In this document: positions 14,991 to 21,053 of the stretch, in pieces | How positions within the stretch are numbered: position 1 is the first letter of the stretch | Layout of the letters: each line of letters begins with the position of its first letter | Source of the DNA: JBEIFW01 sp044370695 | GTDB taxonomy: Bacteria > Actinomycetota > Acidimicrobiia > Acidimicrobiales > Ilumatobacteraceae | DNA length: 22,357 bases | Direction: 5' to 3' | Assembly: GCA_044370695.1 (NCBI GenBank) | Contig: JBILVB010000049.1 | Location: forward strand, 1-22,357 | The notes under the pieces: model-generated | The model's database searches: none | What the model saw: only the letters and a program-made list of their open reading frames with translations | What the model was told of the DNA's origin: nothing | Translations under genes and position numbers: made by a program

Positions 14991-15817
14991 GGTTGGACGT
15001 CCTCCTGCAACAGACGGGCGAGATGGCGGCGGTACGCAACGGTCGGGGCGTCCACCTTCAGGTGGACCTCGCTGGTGAGATCGAGCGGGAAGTCCGGATC
15101 CGTGGTCTCGAGGATCGTGCGGTCCTCCTCTTTCACCCGCGTGCCGAACGCGTGGAACCGCTCCCAGGGCTGCTCGTCGGGCGTTCCGCCGAGCGCCGTG
15201 AGCCGAACGTAGATCGAGCTCGTGTCGTCGACCGGAGTGGCGACGCCGTAGAAGCCGTAGTCCGGCCCTGCGCCGTGGTAGCGAAGGCGGATCCGGGTGG
15301 TGAGCGGTGCCACCAGCTCCGAGATCGTGTCGCGCACGAAGACCGTGGCTTCGTCGTCGGTGACACCGAGCTGCACGCCGACGCCGACCTGTCGGGTGGT
15401 GACCACGGCGGTGAAGCCACCCTCGGCGTTGGGGCGGATGGTGGGACGGGGGAGCCGGGCGAAGGCCGGATCGCCGAACGTGCTGCGGTGCACGTACGCG
15501 ACGTGGGCGTTGTCGAGGTTGTTGTCGATGATCCTCGGGGCGCTACAGGCCCAGGGCTCGAAGAACTCCACGTAGGTCCGCCAACCGGTCTGCGCCGCAG
15601 TGTCCGCCTCGGGCCACGCCGGCGGATCGCTGGTGACCGGGTCGCCGACGCAGGTCCACACCAGGCCGTAGCGGACCCGCACCGGCAGATCGCCGCCGCC
15701 AGGATCGAGCACGTACCGGCGTCCGAACAGGGTGATCGCCCGGGGGCCGTGCCAGCCCTCGGCGACGAGCACCGGGTACCAGTAGTTGCGCAGGAAACGA
15801 AGCTCACCGACGCGCAT
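14981..15817 (-). CDS. Rieske-less homologue of a Rieske oxygenase alpha subunit
   Basis: This 278-residue protein aligns by eye with the catalytic half of its neighbours but lacks the [2Fe-2S] domain. It starts with the family N-terminus (LRFLRNYWYPVLVAEGW), reaches LFGRRYVL at 30-37, and after only about ten residues resumes at VRYGLVWTCVGDP (48-60). In the complete paralogues about 70 residues with CPH and CPYH lie between these points. The iron site is kept: Asp102-x2-His105-x4-His110 and Asp232. The known parallel is NdmC of caffeine degradation, which lacks a Rieske domain and gets electrons from a Rieske domain on a partner protein. Here the partner could be an adjacent Rieske protein (inference). 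The ATG at 15817 overlaps the creatininase-family gene by 14 bases; an earlier in-frame start would add an Arg/Ser-rich shadow. Confidence 0.88.
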   Translation of the reverse strand: MRVGELRFLRNYWYPVLVAEGWHGPRAITLFGRRYVLDPGGGDLPVRVRYGLVWTCVGDPVTSDPPAWPEADTAAQTGWRTYVEFFEPWACSAPRIIDNNLDNAHVAYVHRSTFGDPAFARLPRPTIRPNAEGGFTAVVTTRQVGVGVQLGVTDDEATVFVRDTISELVAPLTTRIRLRYHGAGPDYGFYGVATPVDDTSSIYVRLTALGGTPDEQPWERFHAFGTRVKEEDRTILETTDPDFPLDLTSEVHLKVDAPTVAYRRHLARLLQEDVQPCS

Positions 15818-16604
15818 CGGGTTGGCCCCCTGGCGCGAACGAGAACCGGGCGATCTCCTCGAAGGCCTCCGTGAGGAACGTGAGACCGGCGGCGAACTCG
15901 GCGGCGCCGCGCTCGGCGGTCGCAAGGGTGGGATCGCCGATCACGCCGCTCGGGTGCAGGTCGTTCGAGAGCCAACCGAACCCGACCGCACCACCGAAGC
16001 GGACGTGGCGGAACCCGTCGAACACCACCGGCAGGGCCGGCCGGGCCCGCTCCAGATGCACCAGGTCCGGGCGCAGGTGCAGGAGGAGGGAGGTCTCGCT
16101 GACGCCACCGTGGATGCCCATGCCCCGCTCGGCGGGGTCGCCGGCGCCACCGTGGTCCGCTGGCAGGAACGGATGGACGAGGAACGTCTGCAGCCCGTCG
16201 TGGAGGCGCAACTCCCGGCAGGCCACGTCGAGCAGGCTCGTGTTGCCGCCGTGGCCGTTGAGGAACACCACCGTGCGGGCCGGCAGCGTCCGCAACGACC
16301 GGCCGATGTCCCGCAGGATCGCCAGCACCGTCTCGGGACCGAGCCAGACCGTCCCCGGGGCCCAGGCGTGTTCGTTGGACTTCGAGACGGCGAGCGTCGG
16401 CAGGAACCACAGATCGAGCCGCTCGCCGATCGTGCGAGCCAGCGCTTCGGCGTAGGCCTCGACCACGATCGTGTCGGTGGCCAGCGGCAGGTGCGGGCCG
16501 TGCTGCTCGACCGCCCCGATCGGCACGACCACGATCGAACGCTCGCCGAGCGCGGCCGTGACGTCGGGCGCCGCGAGGTCGCCCAGCAGCCGACGCGCGC
16601 TCAT
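15804..16604 (-). CDS. Creatininase-family amidohydrolase
   Basis: This 266-residue protein belongs to the creatininase family, metal-dependent hydrolases of cyclic or formyl amides (creatininase, FAPy deformylase, and the mycofactocin peptidase MftE). Motifs in order: PIGAVEQHGPHLPLATD at 28-44 with likely metal ligands Glu33, His35 and Asp44; NGHGGN at 116-121 with His118; GIHGGVSETS at 163-172 with Glu170. Length is typical. Its ATG overlaps the upstream Rieske stop in an ATGA arrangement and its 3' end overlaps the next gene by 14 bases. It may open a ring or cleave an amide after oxidation by the co-encoded oxygenases; no mycofactocin genes are seen, so an MftE role is unlikely. Confidence 0.92.
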   Translation of the reverse strand: MSARRLLGDLAAPDVTAALGERSIVVVPIGAVEQHGPHLPLATDTIVVEAYAEALARTIGERLDLWFLPTLAVSKSNEHAWAPGTVWLGPETVLAILRDIGRSLRTLPARTVVFLNGHGGNTSLLDVACRELRLHDGLQTFLVHPFLPADHGGAGDPAERGMGIHGGVSETSLLLHLRPDLVHLERARPALPVVFDGFRHVRFGGAVGFGWLSNDLHPSGVIGDPTLATAERGAAEFAAGLTFLTEAFEEIARFSFAPGGQPDARR

Positions 16605-17626
16605 CGGCGCTCGGCGAGGCGCGCCGCCCACGTGCCGTCGACGTGCTGGCGCAGCCAGCGCCGGTACTCGATCGAAGCGCGGTCGGTCTTCAGATGGACG
16701 TTGTCGACCAGATCCAGCCGGTAGTCGGGCCAGCAGTGGTCGAGCACCGCCTGGTCCTCGGCCCATACCTGGGCGTCGAAGGCTCGGATGTCGGCGGCCG
16801 GGCGGTCCTGTTCGCCATCCGATCGCACGACCATCTGGAGCTGACGGGTGCGGGTGGCGGTCTCGGGTACGGCCGCTTTCACCATGAGGTGGACCACGCC
16901 GTCGGGATAGGTGATGCGGCTGATGAACAGCAGCGGCCCGTACAGGTGGTTCGTCGTCGTGCGCACTGTCGCCGTCGGTTCGCCGGGTCGGCCCTCGACC
17001 GCAAGGCGGTAGTCGACCCGCAGACCGTCGTCGTGCAGCGCGACCTCGGGCAGGGGTACCTCGGGTCGAGCCGGGGTACCGAAGCTGCCCCGGTGCACGT
17101 ACGCGATGTGCGCCGGATCGATGTTGTTGTCGATCAGGAGCACGGCTGCGCACTGCCACATCGAGTCGGGTTCGTCGACGACCCGCCAGCCGAACTCGTC
17201 GATCTCGGGGAGGTCGCAGATCGGCAGCAGCGGTTCCTCCAGCGCGACCCACACCCAGCCGTAGCGCTCGGCGGCACGGTAGGTGGTGAGCGCAGCGCGC
17301 GGCGGGTAGGGCGCTCCGGGCGGAAGCTGCGGAATCCGGGTCGCCGCGCCGTCCTCGCCGAAGGCCCAGCCGTGGTACGGGCACACCAGGCCGCACGACT
17401 CGATCCATCCCGTCGACAGCCGGGCGTCTCGATGCGGGCACCGGTTGTCGGCCGCCGAGACGATCCCCGGAGCCGGTGACCACACGACGAGTTCCTGGCC
17501 GAGCAGGTGCCGCTGGATCGGACCGGATGCGAGCTCCGCGACGTGGGCGACCGGGTACCAGTACCGCCGGAACACCGGATGATCGAGTACGAGGCGCGGC
17601 GAACCGGTGGCGAGGTCGAGGGTCAC
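16601..17626 (-). CDS. Rieske non-heme iron oxygenase alpha subunit
   Basis: This 341-residue protein is a complete single-component-type alpha subunit, in the size range of vanillate/dicamba demethylase-like and PAO-like enzymes. The [2Fe-2S] ligands are Cys63-x-His65 and Cys82-x2-His85; the catalytic iron ligands are Asp170-x2-His173-x4-His178 with Asp291 in AEDQ. Such enzymes hydroxylate or O/N-demethylate small aromatics or N-heterocycles with electrons from a separate reductase. The GTG start overlaps the upstream 2OG gene stop (GTGA). A -10-like TACGGT lies six bases before the start, inside the upstream gene, so it may also have its own leaderless promoter. Sequence and C-terminal end (VDGTWAARL) are close to the Rieske half of the fusion protein (VEGTWPALA). 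Confidence 0.94.
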   Translation of the reverse strand: MTLDLATGSPRLVLDHPVFRRYWYPVAHVAELASGPIQRHLLGQELVVWSPAPGIVSAADNRCPHRDARLSTGWIESCGLVCPYHGWAFGEDGAATRIPQLPPGAPYPPRAALTTYRAAERYGWVWVALEEPLLPICDLPEIDEFGWRVVDEPDSMWQCAAVLLIDNNIDPAHIAYVHRGSFGTPARPEVPLPEVALHDDGLRVDYRLAVEGRPGEPTATVRTTTNHLYGPLLFISRITYPDGVVHLMVKAAVPETATRTRQLQMVVRSDGEQDRPAADIRAFDAQVWAEDQAVLDHCWPDYRLDLVDNVHLKTDRASIEYRRWLRQHVDGTWAARLAERR

Positions 17627-18540
17627 GGCAGGACCGTAGAACCGGTCGGTTTCGGGACTGTTTCGTCGGCGTCAGCGGTGCGCGACGCCCGGCCGCGCAG
17701 TTCGGCGATGCGCGCCGACCGGAACGACTCGGCGGTGCGCCCGTCGGCGAGCACCACGTCATCGGCCGGGTGGAGGAACAGCGGCAGGGCCATGCGAGCC
17801 TGGCCTGCTGCAGTGCCGGTCGGGTTCACCACCCGGTGCGTGGTCGCCGGGTAGTAGCCGCCGCTCGCCAGTTGCAGCATCTCGCCGGCGTTGATCGCCA
17901 CCGAGCCCGGGTCGCACGGGACGGGGTACCACGAGCCGTCGGTCCGCAGCAGCTCGAGGCCCGGCTGGTCCGAGGCAGGCAGGACCGTGATCAGGTTGAT
18001 GTCCTCGTGCGCCGCGGCGCGTACCGCGCCGGGCGGCTCGCCCCCCGTGAGCGGTGGATAGCGCAGGACCCGCAGCAGGGTACGGCGGCTTCCGGTGAGC
18101 ATCTGCGACAACGGAACCGAGAACCGGGCGGCGACCTCCGGCGGCGTGTTCGCCTCCACCCAGCCGAGCAACGTGGCAGCCAGCGCCGTCGCCGCTCGGT
18201 GGTAGCGCCGGGCGGCGTCGCTCACCTCGTCGGGGTAGACGGACCACTCGTAGACGTGAAAGAACTCCTTGAGATCGCGGGTGATCGCGCCCTTGGCCGT
18301 CTCGCTCCCGGCCGCTGGGAACCAGCCGACCTGCCCCCCGGCGTCGACGAGGTAGCGCTCGACAGCGGGCGAGTCGAACAGTGCCGACCACTCTCGATAC
18401 ACCGTCTCGACGAGGTCCCAGGACAGCGGGTGGTGGATCAGCACGGCAAACCCGGTGCGGCGCAGGCTCTCGGTGAACAGGGCCGGCGCAGCCGGGTCGC
18501 CGTAGTCGATCACGGACACGCCGTGCGGAACACCGGACAT
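17623..18540 (-). CDS. 2OG-Fe(II) oxygenase-like protein (isopenicillin N synthase family)
   Basis: This 305-residue protein heads the five-gene operon. It has the isopenicillin-N-synthase/2OG dioxygenase pattern: N-terminal SVIDYGDP, iron ligands His178-x-Asp180 in AAHEDINLIT and distal His235 in ATTHRVVNP. The usual Arg-x-Ser that binds the 2-oxoglutarate C5 carboxylate is Arg249-Met-Ala251 here, followed by LPLFLHPADD, a family-typical end. The serine loss may alter co-substrate binding or be tolerated. It is unrelated in detail to the 2OG half of the fusion gene, so the two are not a recent duplication. The ATG at 18540 is supported by a -10 box eight bases upstream. Its substrate is unknown. 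Confidence 0.9.
   Translation of the reverse strand: MSGVPHGVSVIDYGDPAAPALFTESLRRTGFAVLIHHPLSWDLVETVYREWSALFDSPAVERYLVDAGGQVGWFPAAGSETAKGAITRDLKEFFHVYEWSVYPDEVSDAARRYHRAATALAATLLGWVEANTPPEVAARFSVPLSQMLTGSRRTLLRVLRYPPLTGGEPPGAVRAAAHEDINLITVLPASDQPGLELLRTDGSWYPVPCDPGSVAINAGEMLQLASGGYYPATTHRVVNPTGTAAGQARMALPLFLHPADDVVLADGRTAESFRSARIAELRGRASRTADADETVPKPTGSTVLP
17633..17672 (-). promoter_or_regulatory. Internal promoter-like element before the minus-strand Rieske gene
   Basis: Reading the minus strand: ACGCC-N3-GAAAC (17672-17660), N6, a second GAAAC (17653-17649), N8, TCTACGGT (17640-17633), N6, then the GTG start at 17626. The same GAAAC-N6-GAAAC-N8-TCTACGGT arrangement occurs before the ABC ATPase gene. 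It lies within the last codons of the 2OG gene, so part of the match could be coding chance. Confidence 0.4.
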
Positions 18541-18548
18541 GCGCCGGG

Positions 18549-18554
18549 ATGGTA
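18549..18554 (-). promoter_or_regulatory. Probable -10 box of the five-gene oxygenase operon
   Basis: On the minus strand TACCAT ends eight bases before the ATG at 18540, with no ribosome binding site, suggesting a leaderless or short-leader transcript. Confidence 0.4.
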
Positions 18555-18572
18555 GGGCTCGACCCGCCACGT

Positions 18573-18607
18573 CGGAATTCCGGTCCGGATGTTCACGCCA
18601 CCGAAAC
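18573..18607. promoter_or_regulatory. Candidate operator region between divergent oxygenase units
   Basis: The 128-base divergent gap holds a perfect ten-base palindrome CGGAATTCCG (18573-18582) and, on the plus strand, TTCACGCCACCGAAAC (18592-18607), the motif also found before the cysteine hydrolase. Both sit between the two opposed -10 boxes, where a regulator could control both directions. No regulator gene is in the window. Confidence 0.35.
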
Positions 18608-18638
18608 GTCCGCATTTGCAGGGCGACCCCGTCGTTCC

Positions 18639-18644
18639 TACCGT
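18639..18644 (+). promoter_or_regulatory. Probable -10 box for the plus-strand Rieske gene
   Basis: TACCGT fits TANNNT. A transcript starting about seven bases later would include the GGGAGG ribosome binding site at 18658-18663, spaced five bases from the ATG at 18669. Confidence 0.4.
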
Positions 18645-18668
18645 GCGTCCCGGATCTGGGAGGTGTCG

Positions 18669-19742
18669 ATGCTGGTGAGCGAGATCTCGGCCCTTCGCGA
18701 GTATTGGTACCCGGTCGCCTACGGTCACGAGGTCGCCGACGGGCCCCGACGGGCCCAGCTCTTCGGCGAGGGAATCGTGTTGTGGCGCAACGCTGCCGGG
18801 TCGGTGCGGGCCGCTTTCGACGCCTGCCCCCATCGGGGCGCCCGCCTGTCGCAGGGCTGGCGCGACGGCGAGTGCGTGGTCTGCCCGTACCACGGTTGGC
18901 AGTTCGACGACGACGGTGGTGCCTGCGTGCGCATCCCGCAGAACCCGCCAGGCAGTGCCGTTCCCCGGCGGGCACGGCTCGCCATGGTGCACGCCGGCGA
19001 GCGCTACGGCTTGGTGTGGCTCTGCGTGGCCGAACGACCGCGGGAAGGGATCCCGACCTTGCCGGAGCTCGAAGACCCCTCCTTCACGTTGGTCCACGAG
19101 CTGATGGAGGAGTGGGCGGTCTGCGCCCCGCGCTGCGTCGACAACGCGCTCGACGTCAGCCACCTGTCGTTCGTGCACCGCAACACCGTCGGGAACTCGG
19201 CGCGTCCGGAGATGAGCGAGTACACCGTCGAGCGCGACGGGCCGCGGCTGCGCTTCAGCATCTCCTACGAGGCACAGGTGACCGAGGAGATGAAGCGGAA
19301 CACCGGCCTGACCGTCGACGTCACGAGGCGGACCACCCACGCCGAGCTGGTGCAGCCGTTGGTGTTCCGTGGGGTGCTCGAGTACGAAAACGGGCTGCGG
19401 CACGTGCTCTACAAGACCGCCGCCCCGCTCGACGATCACCGAACGTTGTTCTGCCAGTTCATCGCTCGCAACGACGACCCCGACCTCGACAAGCAACGGT
19501 TGATGGCCGACATCGACCGGCGTATACAGGCCGAGGACAAGGCCCTGCTCGAGGGGTTGCCCAGCGAGTTCCCCGTCGAGGTTGCGACCGAGGTTCACAC
19601 CAAGGCCGACCGCATGACGCTCGAGTACCGCCGTGTGCTGGCCTCGCTCGCAGCCGAGGACGGCTCGTTGCGCCCCGACGCAACGTGGGATCTGTTCGCG
19701 CGGCGCCGGCCGGCCGCACCGCTGGACGGGTCAGAAGCGTGA
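18669..19742 (+). CDS. Rieske non-heme iron oxygenase alpha subunit (divergent unit)
   Basis: This 357-residue complete alpha subunit has [2Fe-2S] ligands Cys53-x-His55 and Cys72-x2-His75, catalytic iron ligands Asp162-x2-His165-x4-His170, and a probable third ligand Asp290 in AEDK. The opening LREYWYPVAYGHEV and the IPQNPP stretch after the Rieske domain match the demethylase-like group. It differs clearly from the minus-strand Rieske proteins (for example SHLSFVHRNTVGN against AHIAYVHRGSFGT), so a different reaction or substrate step is likely. It has a clear ribosome binding site and lies directly upstream of the ABC importer genes, suggesting that uptake and oxidation belong together. No reductase partner is encoded nearby. 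Confidence 0.94.
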   Translation: MLVSEISALREYWYPVAYGHEVADGPRRAQLFGEGIVLWRNAAGSVRAAFDACPHRGARLSQGWRDGECVVCPYHGWQFDDDGGACVRIPQNPPGSAVPRRARLAMVHAGERYGLVWLCVAERPREGIPTLPELEDPSFTLVHELMEEWAVCAPRCVDNALDVSHLSFVHRNTVGNSARPEMSEYTVERDGPRLRFSISYEAQVTEEMKRNTGLTVDVTRRTTHAELVQPLVFRGVLEYENGLRHVLYKTAAPLDDHRTLFCQFIARNDDPDLDKQRLMADIDRRIQAEDKALLEGLPSEFPVEVATEVHTKADRMTLEYRRVLASLAAEDGSLRPDATWDLFARRRPAAPLDGSEA

Positions 19743-19761
19743 GTCAGTCTGTCGCCCGCCG

Positions 19762-19793
19762 GAAACATCGGCGAAACGTACCGTCTCTACGGT
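19762..19793 (+). promoter_or_regulatory. Promoter-like element before the ABC ATPase gene
   Basis: GAAAC (19762-19766), N6, GAAAC (19773-19777), N8, TCTACGGT (19786-19793). The spacing is identical to the element at 17633-17672 on the other strand. The two GAAAC copies are 11 bases apart, one helical turn, as for a direct-repeat binding site overlapping the -35 region. Confidence 0.4.
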
Positions 19794-19857
19794 GCGTCGC
19801 CGACGCCGCTTGGGCGCCTCCCTCCTCCACCGACCGACCGGCAAGGCCGACACCCAC

Positions 19858-20991
19858 GTGACCGAACCATCGACCGACTCCAGTTCCAGTGCGGCGCCCG
19901 GCTCGGTGCAGCTGCGTCTGGTCGAGGTGTCGAAGACGTACAACGCCAAGGACGGCAAGGTTCTCGACGGGGTCAGCCTGGACGTCGCACGGGGCGAGCT
20001 CGTGTCCTTGCTCGGCCCGTCCGGGTGCGGCAAGAGCACGCTGCTGCGCATGGTCGCCGGCTTCATCCACCCCGAGCAGGGTCGCATCGAGATCGCCGGC
20101 CGTGACGTGACCGACGTGCCCACGCACCGGCGCAACGTCGGGATCGTGCACCAGAGCCATGCGCTGTGGCCGCACATGACCGTGGCCGAGAACGTGGCCT
20201 TCGGGCTCGAGATGCGCAAGGTCAAGCGGGCCAAGCGTCAGGAACTCGTGGGCGACATGCTCTCGGTGGTCGGTCTGACGGGCTTCGAGCGCCGGTTGCC
20301 TCCGGAGCTCTCCGGCGGCCAGCAGCAGCGCGTCGCGCTGGCGCGAGCGCTCGTGATCGAGCCGCAGGTGCTGCTGCTCGACGAGCCGCTGTCGAGCCTC
20401 GATGCGAACCTGCGCGTGTACCTGCGTGAGGAGATCCGGCGCATCCAGCGCGACGTGGGCGTGACGACGATCTTCGTCACCCACGACCGTGAGGAAGCCA
20501 TGGCCGTTTCCGACCGCATCGTGTTGCTGCAGAACGGCCGTATCGCCCAGCAGGGATCGGCGATCTCGCTCTACCGAGCGCCCGACTCGCACTTCATCAT
20601 GTCGTTCACGGGCACGGTGGTGAACCTCGACGGGACTGTCGACCGCTCCGGCGACGAGCCGATGGTGGACACCTCGATCGGGCGCTTCGCGTTGGGTGCG
20701 GCGGCCAGCATCACGAACCGTCTCGGCGACGAAGTGATCGTCGCCCTGCGACCCGACGACGTCGGGATCCGCCTCGCCGGCAGCTCCGTGCCGCCCGGTG
20801 CGCTGGTCTTCACCGGCACCCTCGAGCAGGTCGTCTTCCTCGGTACGAGCGTCGAGGCGCTCGTCACGATCGCGTCGGGCCAACGGCTGGGGATGCGCCT
20901 GCATCCCCGTGAGCTCGACGTGCTGCCGCCCGCGGGCAGCACGGTCGAGCTGGTCGTCGAGCCTGACCATCTTCACGTCTTCGCGACGTGA
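19858..20991 (+). CDS. ABC transporter ATP-binding protein (spermidine/iron-type importer)
   Basis: This protein of about 377 residues is the motor ATPase of an ABC importer, with an N-terminal nucleotide-binding domain and a C-terminal TOBE-like domain (about 255-377), as in PotA/FbpC-type importers. Walker A is GPSGCGKST (53-61), the Q-loop Gln is in IVHQSHALWPHMTV (99), the signature is LSGGQQQR (151-158), Walker B is VLLLDEP (171-177), and the switch histidine is in VTHD (209). The GTG at 19858 was chosen because an earlier in-frame GTG at 19792 would overlap the proposed -10 box; an N-terminal Ser-rich stretch makes the exact start uncertain. It is followed by the substrate-binding lipoprotein gene. 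Confidence 0.92.
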   Translation: MTEPSTDSSSSAAPGSVQLRLVEVSKTYNAKDGKVLDGVSLDVARGELVSLLGPSGCGKSTLLRMVAGFIHPEQGRIEIAGRDVTDVPTHRRNVGIVHQSHALWPHMTVAENVAFGLEMRKVKRAKRQELVGDMLSVVGLTGFERRLPPELSGGQQQRVALARALVIEPQVLLLDEPLSSLDANLRVYLREEIRRIQRDVGVTTIFVTHDREEAMAVSDRIVLLQNGRIAQQGSAISLYRAPDSHFIMSFTGTVVNLDGTVDRSGDEPMVDTSIGRFALGAAASITNRLGDEVIVALRPDDVGIRLAGSSVPPGALVFTGTLEQVVFLGTSVEALVTIASGQRLGMRLHPRELDVLPPAGSTVELVVEPDHLHVFAT

Positions 20992-21007
20992 CCCGCCCGT
21001 CGGCGGG
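20992..21007 (+). other. Intergenic hairpin between ATPase and binding-protein genes
   Basis: CCCGCC-CGTC-GGCGGG is a perfect six-base-pair stem with a four-base loop directly after the ATPase stop codon. It lacks a T-tract. It may act as an mRNA processing or stability element setting different levels of ATPase and binding protein, or as a weak terminator. Confidence 0.35.
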
Positions 21008-21053
21008 AGTCCCTGAGCAGTGATCCGCCCCAGGTACCCGACAGGACAACCAC

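Noticed and set aside
13368..15212. A 614-codon plus-strand open frame opposite the fusion oxygenase
   Set aside because: It mirrors the codon bias of the genuine minus-strand genes and has no recognisable motif.
15804..16604. Creatininase-family protein as the mycofactocin maturation peptidase MftE
   Set aside because: No other mycofactocin genes are nearby and it sits inside an oxygenase operon.
19792..19794. GTG as start of the ABC ATPase
   Set aside because: It overlaps the proposed -10 box and would add Arg-rich residues not typical of the family. The GTG at 19858 is preferred.
12915..20991. Assignment of the island to caffeine, saxitoxin or creatinine metabolism
   Set aside because: Only family-level similarity supports any of these. 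Key partners such as an NdmD-like reductase, guanidine-toxin genes or sarcosine oxidase are absent from the window.
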